From Trichodelitschia bisporula (lineage: Eukaryota; Ascomycota; Dothideomycetes; Phaeotrichales; Phaeotrichaceae), in NCBI GenBank assembly GCA_010356995.1, contig ML996700.1, positions 124,001 through 188,000 of the forward strand: a stretch of DNA of 64,000 nt, written 5' to 3'. How positions within the stretch are numbered: position 1 is the stretch's first letter; each line of letters begins with the position of its first letter. Under the pieces are notes generated by a model. That model was not told where the DNA came from, did not search any database, and saw only the letters and a program-made list of their open reading frames with translations. Below are positions 44,001 through 53,122 of this stretch, piece by piece. The position numbers and the translations under genes are program-made.

Positions 44001-47000
44001 CTATTCCACTGCCACCCACTCCTCGTCCGAGTCGGCGAACATGTCTACAGCCCTCGGCCTCTGCCGTCTGCCTTCGCCGGGCTTGTTCATGAATGAGAAG
44101 CCACCTCCCATAGCTACCGGCCTAATATCTTTTGTTTCAACCGCTGGCGAGGCCCCTGTCGCAGGAGGAGCTTTCGTCTTATCGCCTGTAGGAACGCCTG
44201 CAGGAGTTCCAGCTTCCACGTCCATCGGTTCACCATCAACGTCGTCCAACGGCTCGCCGTCCACATCCTCGTTCATGGGCTCGCCATCGATGTCATCGGC
44301 AATCGGCTCGCCATCGACGTCTTCCCCAATCGGCACCCCGTCAACATCCTCAATTGCCTCGCCATCCACATCCTCCTCAACGGGAACCGTCTGCGCCTCC
44401 ACCGCCTTCCATTTACTCTTCGCCGCCCTGAGCGCCTCAAGCTCTTTTTCCTTGTGCTGTTGCCTAATCCTTTCCCGTAGCGTAGGCGGGGGATTGGTGA
44501 ACCCAGTGACAAACTGCTTGTGCACATCGCCGTCGAACACGCAAGACGTCTCCCAGAACTCGAGTAAGTTGAGCACTTGCGCCTTCCAGCGGTCGGCCTT
44601 CATCTTGCCCCACCCCATCTCCTTGGCTACTCGGCCGAGCCGCTCGAATACGCGGCGGGACTTGAGGCCCCTTTCGAAAAGCTGCCGGTAGCGCCAAGCG
44701 CGGGTTACGCCGGAGCTACTGCTTGCCGCGAGGAGGTCTGAGATGATGTACAGGCCTATGATTTTAGCGGCGACCATGTCTTCACGCTGCTTCTCCTCGA
44801 GGGTCTGCAGCGCCTTTCCCGAGCCGGCGTCCCACAGCCTGACCGTCCTGTCCCNNNNNNNNNNNNNNNNNNNNNNNNNNNNNNNNNNNNNNNNNNNNNN
44901 NNNNNNNNNNNNNNNNNNNNNNNNNNNNNNNNNNNNNNNNNNNNNNNNNNNNNNNNNNNNNNNNNNNNNNNNNNNNNNNNNNNNNNNNNNNNNNNNNNNN
45001 NNNNNNNNNNNNNNNNNNNNNNNNNNNNNNNNNNNNNNNNNNNNNNNNNNNNNNNNNNNNNNNNNNNNNNNNNNNNNNNNNNNNNNNNNNNNNNNNNNNN
45101 NNNNNNNNNNNNNNNNNNNNNNNNNNNNNNNNNNNNNNNNNNNNNNNNNNNNNNNNNNNNNNNNNNNNNNNNNNNNNNNNNNNNNNNNNNNNNNNNNNNN
45201 NNNNNNNNNNNNNNNNNNNNNNNNNNNNNNNNNNNNNNNNNNNNNNNNNNNNNNNNNNNNNNNNNNNNNNNNNNNNNNNNNNNNNNNNNNNNNNNNNNNN
45301 NNNNNNNNNNNNNNNNNNNNNNNNNNNNNNNNNNNNNNNNNNNNNNNNNNNNNNNNNNNNNNNNNNNNNNNNNNNNNNNNNNNNNNNNNNNNNNNNNNNN
45401 NNNNNNNNNNNNNNNNNNNNNNNNNNNNNNNNNNNNNNNNNNNNNNNNNNNNNNNNNNNNNNNNNNNNNNNNNNNNNNNNNNNNNNNNNNNNNNNNNNNN
45501 NNNNNNNNNNNNNNNNNNNNNNNNNNNNNNNNNNNNNNNNNNNNNNNNNNNNNNNNNNNNNNNNNNNNNNNNNNNNNNNNNNNNNNNNNNNNNNCGATGC
45601 CGACGCCAGCTGCTTGCCGTCCGGCGAGAAGGCCACGACCAAGACCGAGTGCGAATGGCCCTCGAGCGTATGCAGCAAGGCATCCCAGTTGCCCCTAACC
45701 TGCGGTAGTCCGGGCATCCACAAAGGCATCTGGCTTTGAAACCGCCTTTTTACAAGGCTTGCTGTCTGGTCATCTTCTTCCACTTGGTTGTCCTGATTTG
45801 AATCTGAGGCCCTCTTCCAGTATCTCTCTGGGTTCGCGCTGGTGAGACAAAATGGCTTCTCCAGGTTCGATATCAACATCTGGACAACCTCTTCTGCACC
45901 CCGTTCCGCATGTTCGATGGCAAAAACAGACACTCGCGCTACATCGCCTTTGCGCAATCGGCCTTTACTCTTTGGTAAGCGGCCAAGCAGAAACGTGAGC
46001 TCGGCCCGTTGCAACGGCGTCAGATACTGCGGCGCCTTCGAGTCTCTTTCAGTCCCTGGTCGCAGTTCATCATCCGAATCTTCATCCTCCGCTGAGTCAT
46101 AGTCTGTGTGGTCGATAATGTTTTCAAAGTCTGGTATGATCTCGAAAGTTAGCGGCTTTTCGGGTGTCTCCCAAAGCGTGGTATTTTCGAAAAGCTCCGT
46201 GATATTTTGGTTCGGTCTGGCTCGTCCAATGCTTGCAGCGCCCGTACGGATCTCCCACAAACGCCAGCGGTACCACACAGCTCCTGGACTGCGTGGGTTC
46301 CAAAACCACGCCCACTTTTCGTCAGTCTGAATATCCCGGCGCTTCTTAAGCAGACTTTCGAATTCGGGCCCGAATTTCAACACAGATTCCACGGTCTGAT
46401 TAATGAGTTTGAGTTGAGTGAGGTCCGCCGGGGGAGTGACCGCAACCCTTATAGTGCCACCTTGACGGTTGTACTGCCCACCACCGCTACCGTAGGAAGG
46501 AGGAGGGAAGCCACGTCCGTAGGGAGGCGGGGGCCGATTCAGAGGGCCACCTGGACCATTGTTTACCGTCCTTGCTCCAAATGGTAGTGACGACGAAGAG
46601 GACGAAAGAGCTGAAGCAGAAAGCCCTCCGAGTGCGGCTGACGAGAGATGTCGAGACAGTGAGAGGTAGTAGCCATAGCCTAGGTAGCGGTCTTGTAGTG
46701 CATTAACAGCAGCGTCAATCTCGCTTGCAGGGGTGTCTTTTGCTAGAGTCACGATGGCAGCGCTTGAGCGCCGCTCAGACGAACCCGGATTCGCAGGAGG
46801 CAGAAATCGTACTCCTTCAACAGTCAAGTTCGCTGGTATTAGGTTCCGGACAGTCGCCTGTGAAGTGCCCGGCGGTAACGATGTGAGATGCATTGTCGGC
46901 TTAGGTGCCGCGCGCTCGGCAGCATTATCCGATCCCATGTTTTCATCCTCGTCGTCCGAAACCTGAAAAACGGCCTTTGCGTCCAGAGGCGCAGCATCCT

Positions 47001-47400
47001 CGAATCCCAGGCCCGCACCCTTCTGGCTCCGAGGTGCGAACGACCCATCTATAGCCCTTTTTCTTGACAAAGAAGGCGGCGGTGGTTGCGCAGGCCCAGG
47101 GCCAGCGCGAGGACCGATGGGCGCAAATCCACGCTTCGGACCACCCGGCGGCGCAAAGTCCCCACCAGTCCTCATACCGGGCCTGTCAAATCCGCTGCCA
47201 TCTCCTCTACCGTCCGAGTATCCGCCCTCGCCTTCGAAGGACTTGACGAAGCTCTCGAGCGCGGCGGCGGTCTCGGCCTCTTCGCGCTGGCGTTTGGCTT
47301 CCGCCTCGGCTTTCTGTCGCTCGAAAAGGGATTTCTTCGTCGGTGCATTGAGTTTTGTCGAGATGTCCGGGAACTCCTTCACTTTGTGATCGTCCGGCAT
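44001..47400 (-). CDS. SR140-type U2 snRNP splicing factor with inserted WD40 array
   Basis: One frame covers both sides of a gap. From ATG 47400: a basic helix (SLFERQKAEAEAKRQREE), an RRM (~168-250), a SURP-like domain (~316-390, FGPEFESLLKKRRD, WFWNPRSPGAVWYRW) and the first CID helices (~459-520, YLTPLQRAELTFLLGRLP). After the gap come the remaining CID helices (KIIGLYIISDLLAASSSSGV, HAWRYRQ-like RAWRYRQLFERGL) and a tail of DVDGEPI repeats, all as in SR140/U2SURP. Between the CID halves lie about 55 residues (SLVKRRFQSQMPLWMPGLP, then NWDALLHTLEGHSHSV and FSPDGKQLASAS) and, after the gap, DRTVRLWDAGSGKALQTLE. These are the linker and WD40 repeats of fungal NACHT-WD40 proteins. Both junctions are in frame. 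SR140 acts in U2 recognition in the nucleus; what the inserted propeller does is unknown. Confidence 0.85.
44209..44388 (-). repeat. DVDGEPI-type coding repeat
   Basis: In the C-terminal tail of the SR140-type gene about seven units of eight to nine residues (EDVDGEPI, DDIDGEPM, EDVDGEPL and similar) stand in tandem. Such repeats are known in this family and support its identity. Confidence 0.8.
44855..45594. other. Assembly gap (740 N) inside the WD40 array
   Basis: The run begins and ends inside a WD40 unit: ...QLASAS on the N-terminal side and DRTVRLWD... on the other. Unresolved near-identical tandem repeats would explain the gap. Its nominal length does not keep frame (the flanks need a length of 1 modulo 3; 740 leaves 2), so 740 is presumably an estimate. 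Confidence 0.9.
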
Positions 47401-47600
47401 GGTGATCGGTGGATGGTAGCTGGTTTCTGGTAGTAAGGTGTCGAGGGTTCGTCGGGGGAATGCTTGGCGTGGCGACAGAGCCCCTGCTGCTCTGGTCCAG
47501 CCCTACGGTACACGGACCAAATGATACACTTTGGTATGGAAAGTAGAGCTGGATGACGACGTCCTTTTCATCTACTGTACTACGGAGGTATTATTGTCAA

Positions 47601-48572
47601 CTACAGGTCCACCACCTGAACGGGGTTGCTAACTACTCCCGTATTATTGTACATCAATGCTGCATTCACGAAAAGTGTGGAACTCGTCTCTCCACCCCAG
47701 ACTCTATCCCATGCCACACCTATCGCGCCGTAGACCACCATCCTGGCCAGCGCCTTCCACGCTGAGGTATCCAGAATACCAAGGATGAGCCCCTTACGTT
47801 TTGAGGCCTGGATCGCTTCATATTCCTTCTGCGCTTCGTCCCACCAGGCACGCTCCCGTCCCGCACCAACATGAATATGCCCAAAGATATGCAGCTTAGG
47901 CTTCACTCTCCACACCTCTTTCAACAACCATTCGCAACCCAAGGGAATCTGAGCCATATCTCGATGGTACTTAGGGGGGCTGTGTGTGACGAGAATGCTG
48001 GTATCTGCAGGAATCGATTCGCTCCAAGCATCTTGACCGCGGGGGTACTGGAAAGCAAAGTCACTGCCACCGCAAAGTGGAATCTGTGGTGCGCCATATA
48101 CTTTGATGTATCGCGTACGGCCTTGGGATTTGAACGTCAATGTCGTACTGCTGTGCTGAAGGTACTGGATTCCGCGCCAATTCAGGGTTCCATTGCGATC
48201 AGCCTCGTCAAGCGTTTGCCTTGCCCTCGGGTCTAGCCATGTGTCGTGATTTCCAGCTATCGCAATCTTATATGGATGTGGTAGAGAATCCATCCAGTCT
48301 ATCTGCGCCTGCAATTCTGCGATTGTGCCCTTCTGGGTAAGATCTCCAGCATGGATCAGAACGTCGCCGGACGGGATGTCATCAGGTGTTGAACAATGGG
48401 TGTCGGAGATGCAGACAAGTCGCACAGGTGGGTTCTTTGCGCCAGGAGGGGACCGCAGAATATTTGAGAAGCGGTAAATGACTCTGGCCAGATATTTCAT
48501 AGGCGCCGCGAGGATGGATCCCAATCGAGACGGAGGGTCGAATAAGTCGGGTTGCTTGCGGCGGAACAGCAT
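47601..48572 (-). CDS. Calcineurin-like metallophosphoesterase
   Basis: A single-exon 323-residue protein with all metal-binding motifs of the superfamily in order: VCISDTHC (Asp, His), IHAGDLTQKG (Asp), IAGNHDTWLD (Asn, His), ILVTHSPPK (His) and IFGHIHVG (two His). Such enzymes use two metal ions to split phosphomonoesters or diesters. The spacing and the PSGDVLIHAGDLT block resemble the MPPED/239FB-like subfamily common in ascomycetes, whose substrates are not settled. The first ~45 residues are basic and hydrophobic (MKYLARVIYRFSNIL), possibly a membrane or mitochondrial segment. A hydrophobic helix near the C-terminus (ARMVVYGAIGVAWDRVWG) may be an anchor. The gene lies 200 bases from the start of the SR140-type gene, on the same strand. 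Confidence 0.85.
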   Translation of the reverse strand: MLFRRKQPDLFDPPSRLGSILAAPMKYLARVIYRFSNILRSPPGAKNPPVRLVCISDTHCSTPDDIPSGDVLIHAGDLTQKGTIAELQAQIDWMDSLPHPYKIAIAGNHDTWLDPRARQTLDEADRNGTLNWRGIQYLQHSSTTLTFKSQGRTRYIKVYGAPQIPLCGGSDFAFQYPRGQDAWSESIPADTSILVTHSPPKYHRDMAQIPLGCEWLLKEVWRVKPKLHIFGHIHVGAGRERAWWDEAQKEYEAIQASKRKGLILGILDTSAWKALARMVVYGAIGVAWDRVWGGETSSTLFVNAALMYNNTGVVSNPVQVVDL

Positions 48573-48957
48573 CTTGGACCAGCAACCTCAGTATTCTCTT
48601 GGGTTCATCGTGGGAAATGACAACAACGAGAGTTAACAGACGATAGCAGACGGTAGTCAAAGTGGACGATGGCTTGATATCGCAATAGCGTGCGGAGGCG
48701 TGCTGCGGACCGAGGAGTTGCTGGAGCACCACATCTAAATGGCTATGTCATTGTAAGCCTCAGGCACACATGGCATACCTGCATTGAAATATGGTCACGA
48801 AGCACTTCAAAAAGTCAGCTCCACGCAACTATGCTGTACAAACGTATGTACTTCATCGATAGAATTAGGCATGAGCATCCCATTAAGATTATTACCCGCG
48901 ACACCACCGGAGTAGGAGCTGCCATATCCGCCGTCCTCCGGAACCACCATCCAACAA
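48573..48957. other. Intergenic, no gene seen
   Basis: A 385-base stretch between two minus-strand genes; presumed promoter of the metallophosphoesterase and 3' end of the small coiled-coil gene. Confidence 0.4.
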
Positions 48958-49392
48958 TCAGCGCGACGCAGCCACCTCAAGGGAGTCTTGCTTGTCAAAT
49001 ATCAACCTCAACCCTTGCTTGTTCAACACTCGGCTCGACTGTGGCGACGGCGGCGCACTCTGAAGGACTTTCAATCCCGTAGGCTTTGGACTTGTAGGAT
49101 TCGAGAGTTCCAATTTGCTCATTGCTTGGTCAAGCACATGCTGCTGACGCTGTTGAATGTCTTCTTGCTTCGAGTCTTTGTTTGTGGTGGATTGTGAAAT
49201 AATTTGCATGTGGCGCGTCTCGAGATCGCTCCGTGCCTGTGCTCTTCGTGCTGCATTCGAGAGGAATTTGGCAGTATGTTCGCGCATAAGTCTGAGGTTC
49301 ATCAGCATGGTAAATTTAGGACATTCGAGCTGCCACGTCAGGCAAGACGACAGCGGAGTCACTCACTCCTTGTAATCTTGGGTTTTATCCAT
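48958..49392 (-). CDS. Small coiled-coil protein, function unknown
   Basis: A proposed two-exon gene (49392-49367 and 49291-48958) encoding 119 residues. Exon 1 reads MDKTQDYKE; a GTGAGT donor and a CTCAG acceptor join it in phase to LMREHTAKFLSNAARRAQAR. A long helix (DLETRHMQIISQST, KQEDIQQRQQHVLDQAMSK) likely forms a coiled coil; the C-terminus is Ser/Pro-rich. No signal peptide or membrane helix, and no family assigned. The pattern of a short charged start plus coiled coil recalls small complex subunits. Support is the splice-phase agreement and coiled-coil regularity; exon 1 is only 26 bases, so the start is less certain than the body. Confidence 0.55.
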
Positions 49393-50114
49393 GGTTGAAG
49401 TCGTTCCTTAACTCCAGCAGTACAGTAACCTCAGTCTACAGCTCAAACCTATCTTTGTGCAAGACTCTGCTATGTACGTAGGCATGTTGGTAATATCAAA
49501 GTCTGATAAGTGGCAACCCACATGCCGTCATAGTTGATCTCATCGTTGATTAACCAATAAAGGAGACGCTTTGGCGATCAATTCCCAATTTAACAGCAGC
49601 ACCTTGAGAGCCTGTCCGTTTTAGTGGGCCCCGGGGGGGGGGCGGGGCGGGCCGCATTCAGACTTGTTATAATCCTCTACTGTGTCTCTAAAATCTGGGG
49701 CTTCGTCGCCTTTCACCACTTAGCCAATCCGTTCGGTTATTCATCCAGCCGGGGCCAGAGTTTGACTGCAGCCAAATGGTGTCTGCCACTGAAAAGCTAA
49801 ATAGGGTTGACCATTCTCCTTGCGGCGCATCCCCAATCCTACCACACAAGCGTCGAGAACGGAAGGAATGCGGCGCATTCCAAACCGCTTTCGGTGGCGT
49901 CAACCGCATGTTCAAGTTCGAAAGAGTAGGATATGGTTCCTGTGGGATTTGGTTGCAGTCAAGCCATGTTTCAAAGGAGGATGAATGCAGGTGCAGAGGA
50001 AGTGATAAAAGGGTGTAGGGTATGAGGAGGATAGCCAGATCACCAGCATCACGAACTTCCTTTACATCCATCGGAAACATCTTCAACTTCAACTACACCT
50101 TTCAGCACACCATT
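49393..50114. other. Intergenic with G-rich tract
   Basis: A 722-base region between divergent genes. At 49633-49651 there is a run of ten G followed by G4 and G3 blocks separated by single C; the G-rich strand could form a quadruplex. No coding frame is supported. Confidence 0.5.
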
Positions 50115-50764
50115 ATGCGGTACAACTTCCAAGCCCTCATTGGGCTGTGCTTTGCTGCCCTCACTGCCGCTCAGTCCTTGGACCAGCTTCCGTCCTGCGT
50201 TGTACGTGTGCTCTAGTACCTTCCGAAGGCAATGGCTAATACCGGAATCAAGGTCTCCAAGTTCCTTGCCAACATCCAAGGTTCCGGGTGTGGCTTCACC
50301 GATGTGCAGTGCATCTGCAGCAACAAAAAGCTGTTGGACAATATGCAAACTGCCGTTACTGCGGGATGTCCTCCTGAGGACAAGCAAAGTTAGACGACAC
50401 CCCTCCTCCTTCATGTCCAACGCTAATCCGAACTCAAGAGGCGGTCGACGCTTCCAATGCCTTCTGCCCTAGCCTCTACGCATCTTTGGTGTCTTCGGCG
50501 GTTTCATCTGCATCATCCAGCATCACAGCGCAGTCCATGCCTTTACCAACTTCGACCAGCACTATGAAATCCGGCGTCAAGACAGACACCAAATCCTACC
50601 CCACGACTGGGTCATACAACTTATCAGGCACGGCCACGTACTCTGCAACGAAGACGCCGAGTACTTTCACGGGCAATGCCGATCGTTTCCTGGTTGGAAA
50701 GGATCGGATGGCATGGACGGCTCTTGCGGTGGGCTTGATGGCGCTGGTCTTCGCGGAGTTGTGA
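50115..50764 (+). CDS. CFEM-like GPI-anchored protein with six Cys
   Basis: Three exons (50115-50201, 50253-50388, 50439-50764) give 182 residues. A signal peptide (FQALIGLCFAALTAAQS) is followed by LPSCVVSKFLAN, GSGCGFTDVQCICSNKKLL, AVTAGCPPEDKQ and NAFCPSLYA. This is a CFEM-type domain with the haem-ligand-like Asp (FTD) and the CIC motif. Canonical CFEM domains have eight Cys; here only six are present, lacking the second Cys (CVVS in place of CxxxC) and the sixth (AGCPPED in place of CxxxC). The rest is Ser/Thr-rich, ending in a hydrophobic tail (AWTALAVGLMALVFAEL) fitting GPI attachment. CFEM proteins take part in haem/iron uptake, wall structure or host interaction; which applies is unknown. 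Confidence 0.8.
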
Positions 50765-50985
50765 GGCTCTCGGAAGATCAAGGTGCTCACTCATTCCGTC
50801 TTCACTTCTGCGGCAGCACTTTAATACCGCTTCGGTCTCGAATCTTGAGATGTTTAGCTTCCCTAATCTGCCCAGTGGAGATAGGTGGCCTACTAAATGA
50901 ATGAGCATCGCTTTCGTAACTCCATGCCCACATAACTTCTGACGTGATATTGAAGAAGTTTGACGGCAATCCCGATATCTCAAGA

Positions 50986-52303
50986 TTAGAATTCTCGGGT
51001 CTCCCCAATGTCACAAACATCGAACACCCCGGTTTCAGGCATTCCCTGTCGTTGAAGCGCCACTTTGAGTTGTTGCGGTGGCTCCAATACGTCCTCCTCC
51101 GTCAACACCCATGTGCCCCAGTGGATACCCATTGCGCGTTGACATTTTGTGTCTTTGAATATGTTGACCGCATCAAAAGGGTCGGCATGCATAGATGAAA
51201 ACAGAAACCTTGGCTTGTAGGCACCGATCGGGATCAAGCCGAGATCAAACGGACCACGAAGCTCCCCAATCTCTTTGAATGCTGGGCAGTGAGGAAAGTC
51301 GTACTTCGGGTCATAATCGTCCTCGCTGTCCGGAAGTTCAGGTACACTTCGGTATCCAGTATCCCTTTGATGTGAGCCCAATCCAGAAACAGAGGGGACG
51401 CGCTTACCCTCCAAACCAGACTTTCTTGCCTCCACTTTCAATGCTCCAGGAGGCCCAAAGTGTCAGTGCTCTATCCCACAGCGTCCGTGCAGATATGTGC
51501 TGGCATGGTAAACACCCAATGGTGGCACTCATCGCGTTCGGGCTAGCATCCGCGGGGTCCACAACGACAGCCTCGTCATCACCTCCCTCCTTAGTTCGTT
51601 CCAATTTCACCTCCCTCGTCTCCCACCAGTCCAGCTCGGTAACATTGTGGATTCCGGCGTCAACGAACCACTTCTTATTGCCAAGGGGAGCGAAAAAGTG
51701 CACGTTGGGGTGCTTCGCCTTGATTTCCTTGACTGTGGGGTATGAAAGGTGGTCATAGTGATTATGCGATATGACGACAACATCGATGAAGGGAATGTCG
51801 TCAATCTGGCATGGCGGACGAGTGTAGCGCGCTGGCCCAAGGAAGGGAATGGGCGAGCACCGGTGCTCAAAGACGGGATCGAACAGAACTCGTAGTCCTC
51901 CCGGGAACTCCACGTAGTAGCAAGCATGACCTAGCCACGTCGCTCGGAGTTTTGGGGTTTCACGGTTCTGGAGGAAGGCAGGCGCATGAACGGGGATAGT
52001 CGGAGGTGTCGTATCTGGGTTGTTTGCCTTTCCCAGCAAACGCCGCCTACTCAAATTAACACGAGTCTCCACGAACGGCGACTGGTCTTAGACGTACGAC
52101 ACCATAGCCTTCATGATTTGTGGCGCAGATAGCATCTGCCATGATTCCCAAGGGTTCATGAATCCTTTCCCATCTTGAGCATGATGCTTCAGCTCGCCCC
52201 CGTGTTCCGGTTTGACGTCACCAAGCTGAGAGGCCGTGACGACGCAGGCGTAATACGCGGCGGCGCGAGTAGCAGCTGCCATTCCTGCTGCCGTGCGGAA
52301 CAT
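50986..52303 (-). CDS. NAPE-PLD-like metallo-beta-lactamase-fold hydrolase
   Basis: Three exons (52303-52098, 52049-51408, 51364-50986) give 408 residues. The fold and family show in GFMNPWESW (the family's N-terminal motif), [37 protein letters not shown], the metal motif [27 protein letters not shown] and, after intron 2, [13 protein letters not shown]. It ends with [13 protein letters not shown]. These match N-acyl-phosphatidylethanolamine-hydrolysing phospholipase D (yeast homologue Fmp30, mitochondrial), a zinc enzyme releasing N-acylethanolamines. The first intron (48 bases) joins KAMVS to RRRLLGK in phase. The N-terminus ([20 protein letters not shown]) is Ala/Arg-rich, compatible with mitochondrial targeting; substrate is inferred from family. 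Confidence 0.88.
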
Positions 52304-53122
52304 GAAGAGAGAGTGTGGGCCGCGATGTCACAACGGAGCAGGTCCTCTGGGAAAGAGAAGAAAGTGGCGCAACCTCTTAGTTTATCAAGCCTGAACCGCT
52401 AGGCGTCCTATGGATTTAAGTATCATCAGAAAAGTAAGAATAGGAAATGAACGTCTGGAAACGCATTCCCAAGCTATGGTGGGTGTGGAACATATCTTCC
52501 ATCTCATGCATATTGCGCCGACTCCGATTCACCCGAGCTTAAATTTATGCAGCCGCCCGCGCCCAGGGCAACCCGTCGAGACCAAGCGGCATGCCAATTG
52601 GTGACCGAGAAGGCACTTGATCTTACGAAACGGGAAGTATAACTCTGATGCCTAGCAATCCCGGAGATATTGATTCCAATTCAAGCAGTATGAAGCGGAA
52701 TTTGAAGCTTATGCTACATCATTGCCAGAAAGCCCCCACACCCATCAGCACCGTATTATGTCTGTTACTGTAAACGAGCGCTTGACGTGCTTGCTGACCT
52801 AAACGCTGAGACACTGGGAACGAGAGTGCGAAAAGACATCCACGAGCTCGTTCAGCAGAGATTTCTGGCTGTGCACCTGAACCACAAAACGTCTACAGAT
52901 ATAGGCAGACATTTTAGAACGATTGAGTTGACCCCGCTTGTGCACAACACTTGGCGACCGGATTTAAGGTCTACACAAAAAGGTTCTTCCGATCGAGCAC
53001 CGGATTTAGTTCTCAAAATTGAGCGGAAGGGCCATACGTATCGAGGGACTCGCCACAAATGCGGACGAAATTTTGCCCAGTATGCTTCGTCCGATCTTGA
53101 CGTGTCTCATTTCCCATGGCTC
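52304..53122. other. Intergenic, no gene seen
   Basis: An 819-base region between two minus-strand genes: promoter of the NAPE-PLD-like gene and 3' end of TYR1. A frame at 52787-53146 has no ATG and no recognisable content. Confidence 0.45.
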
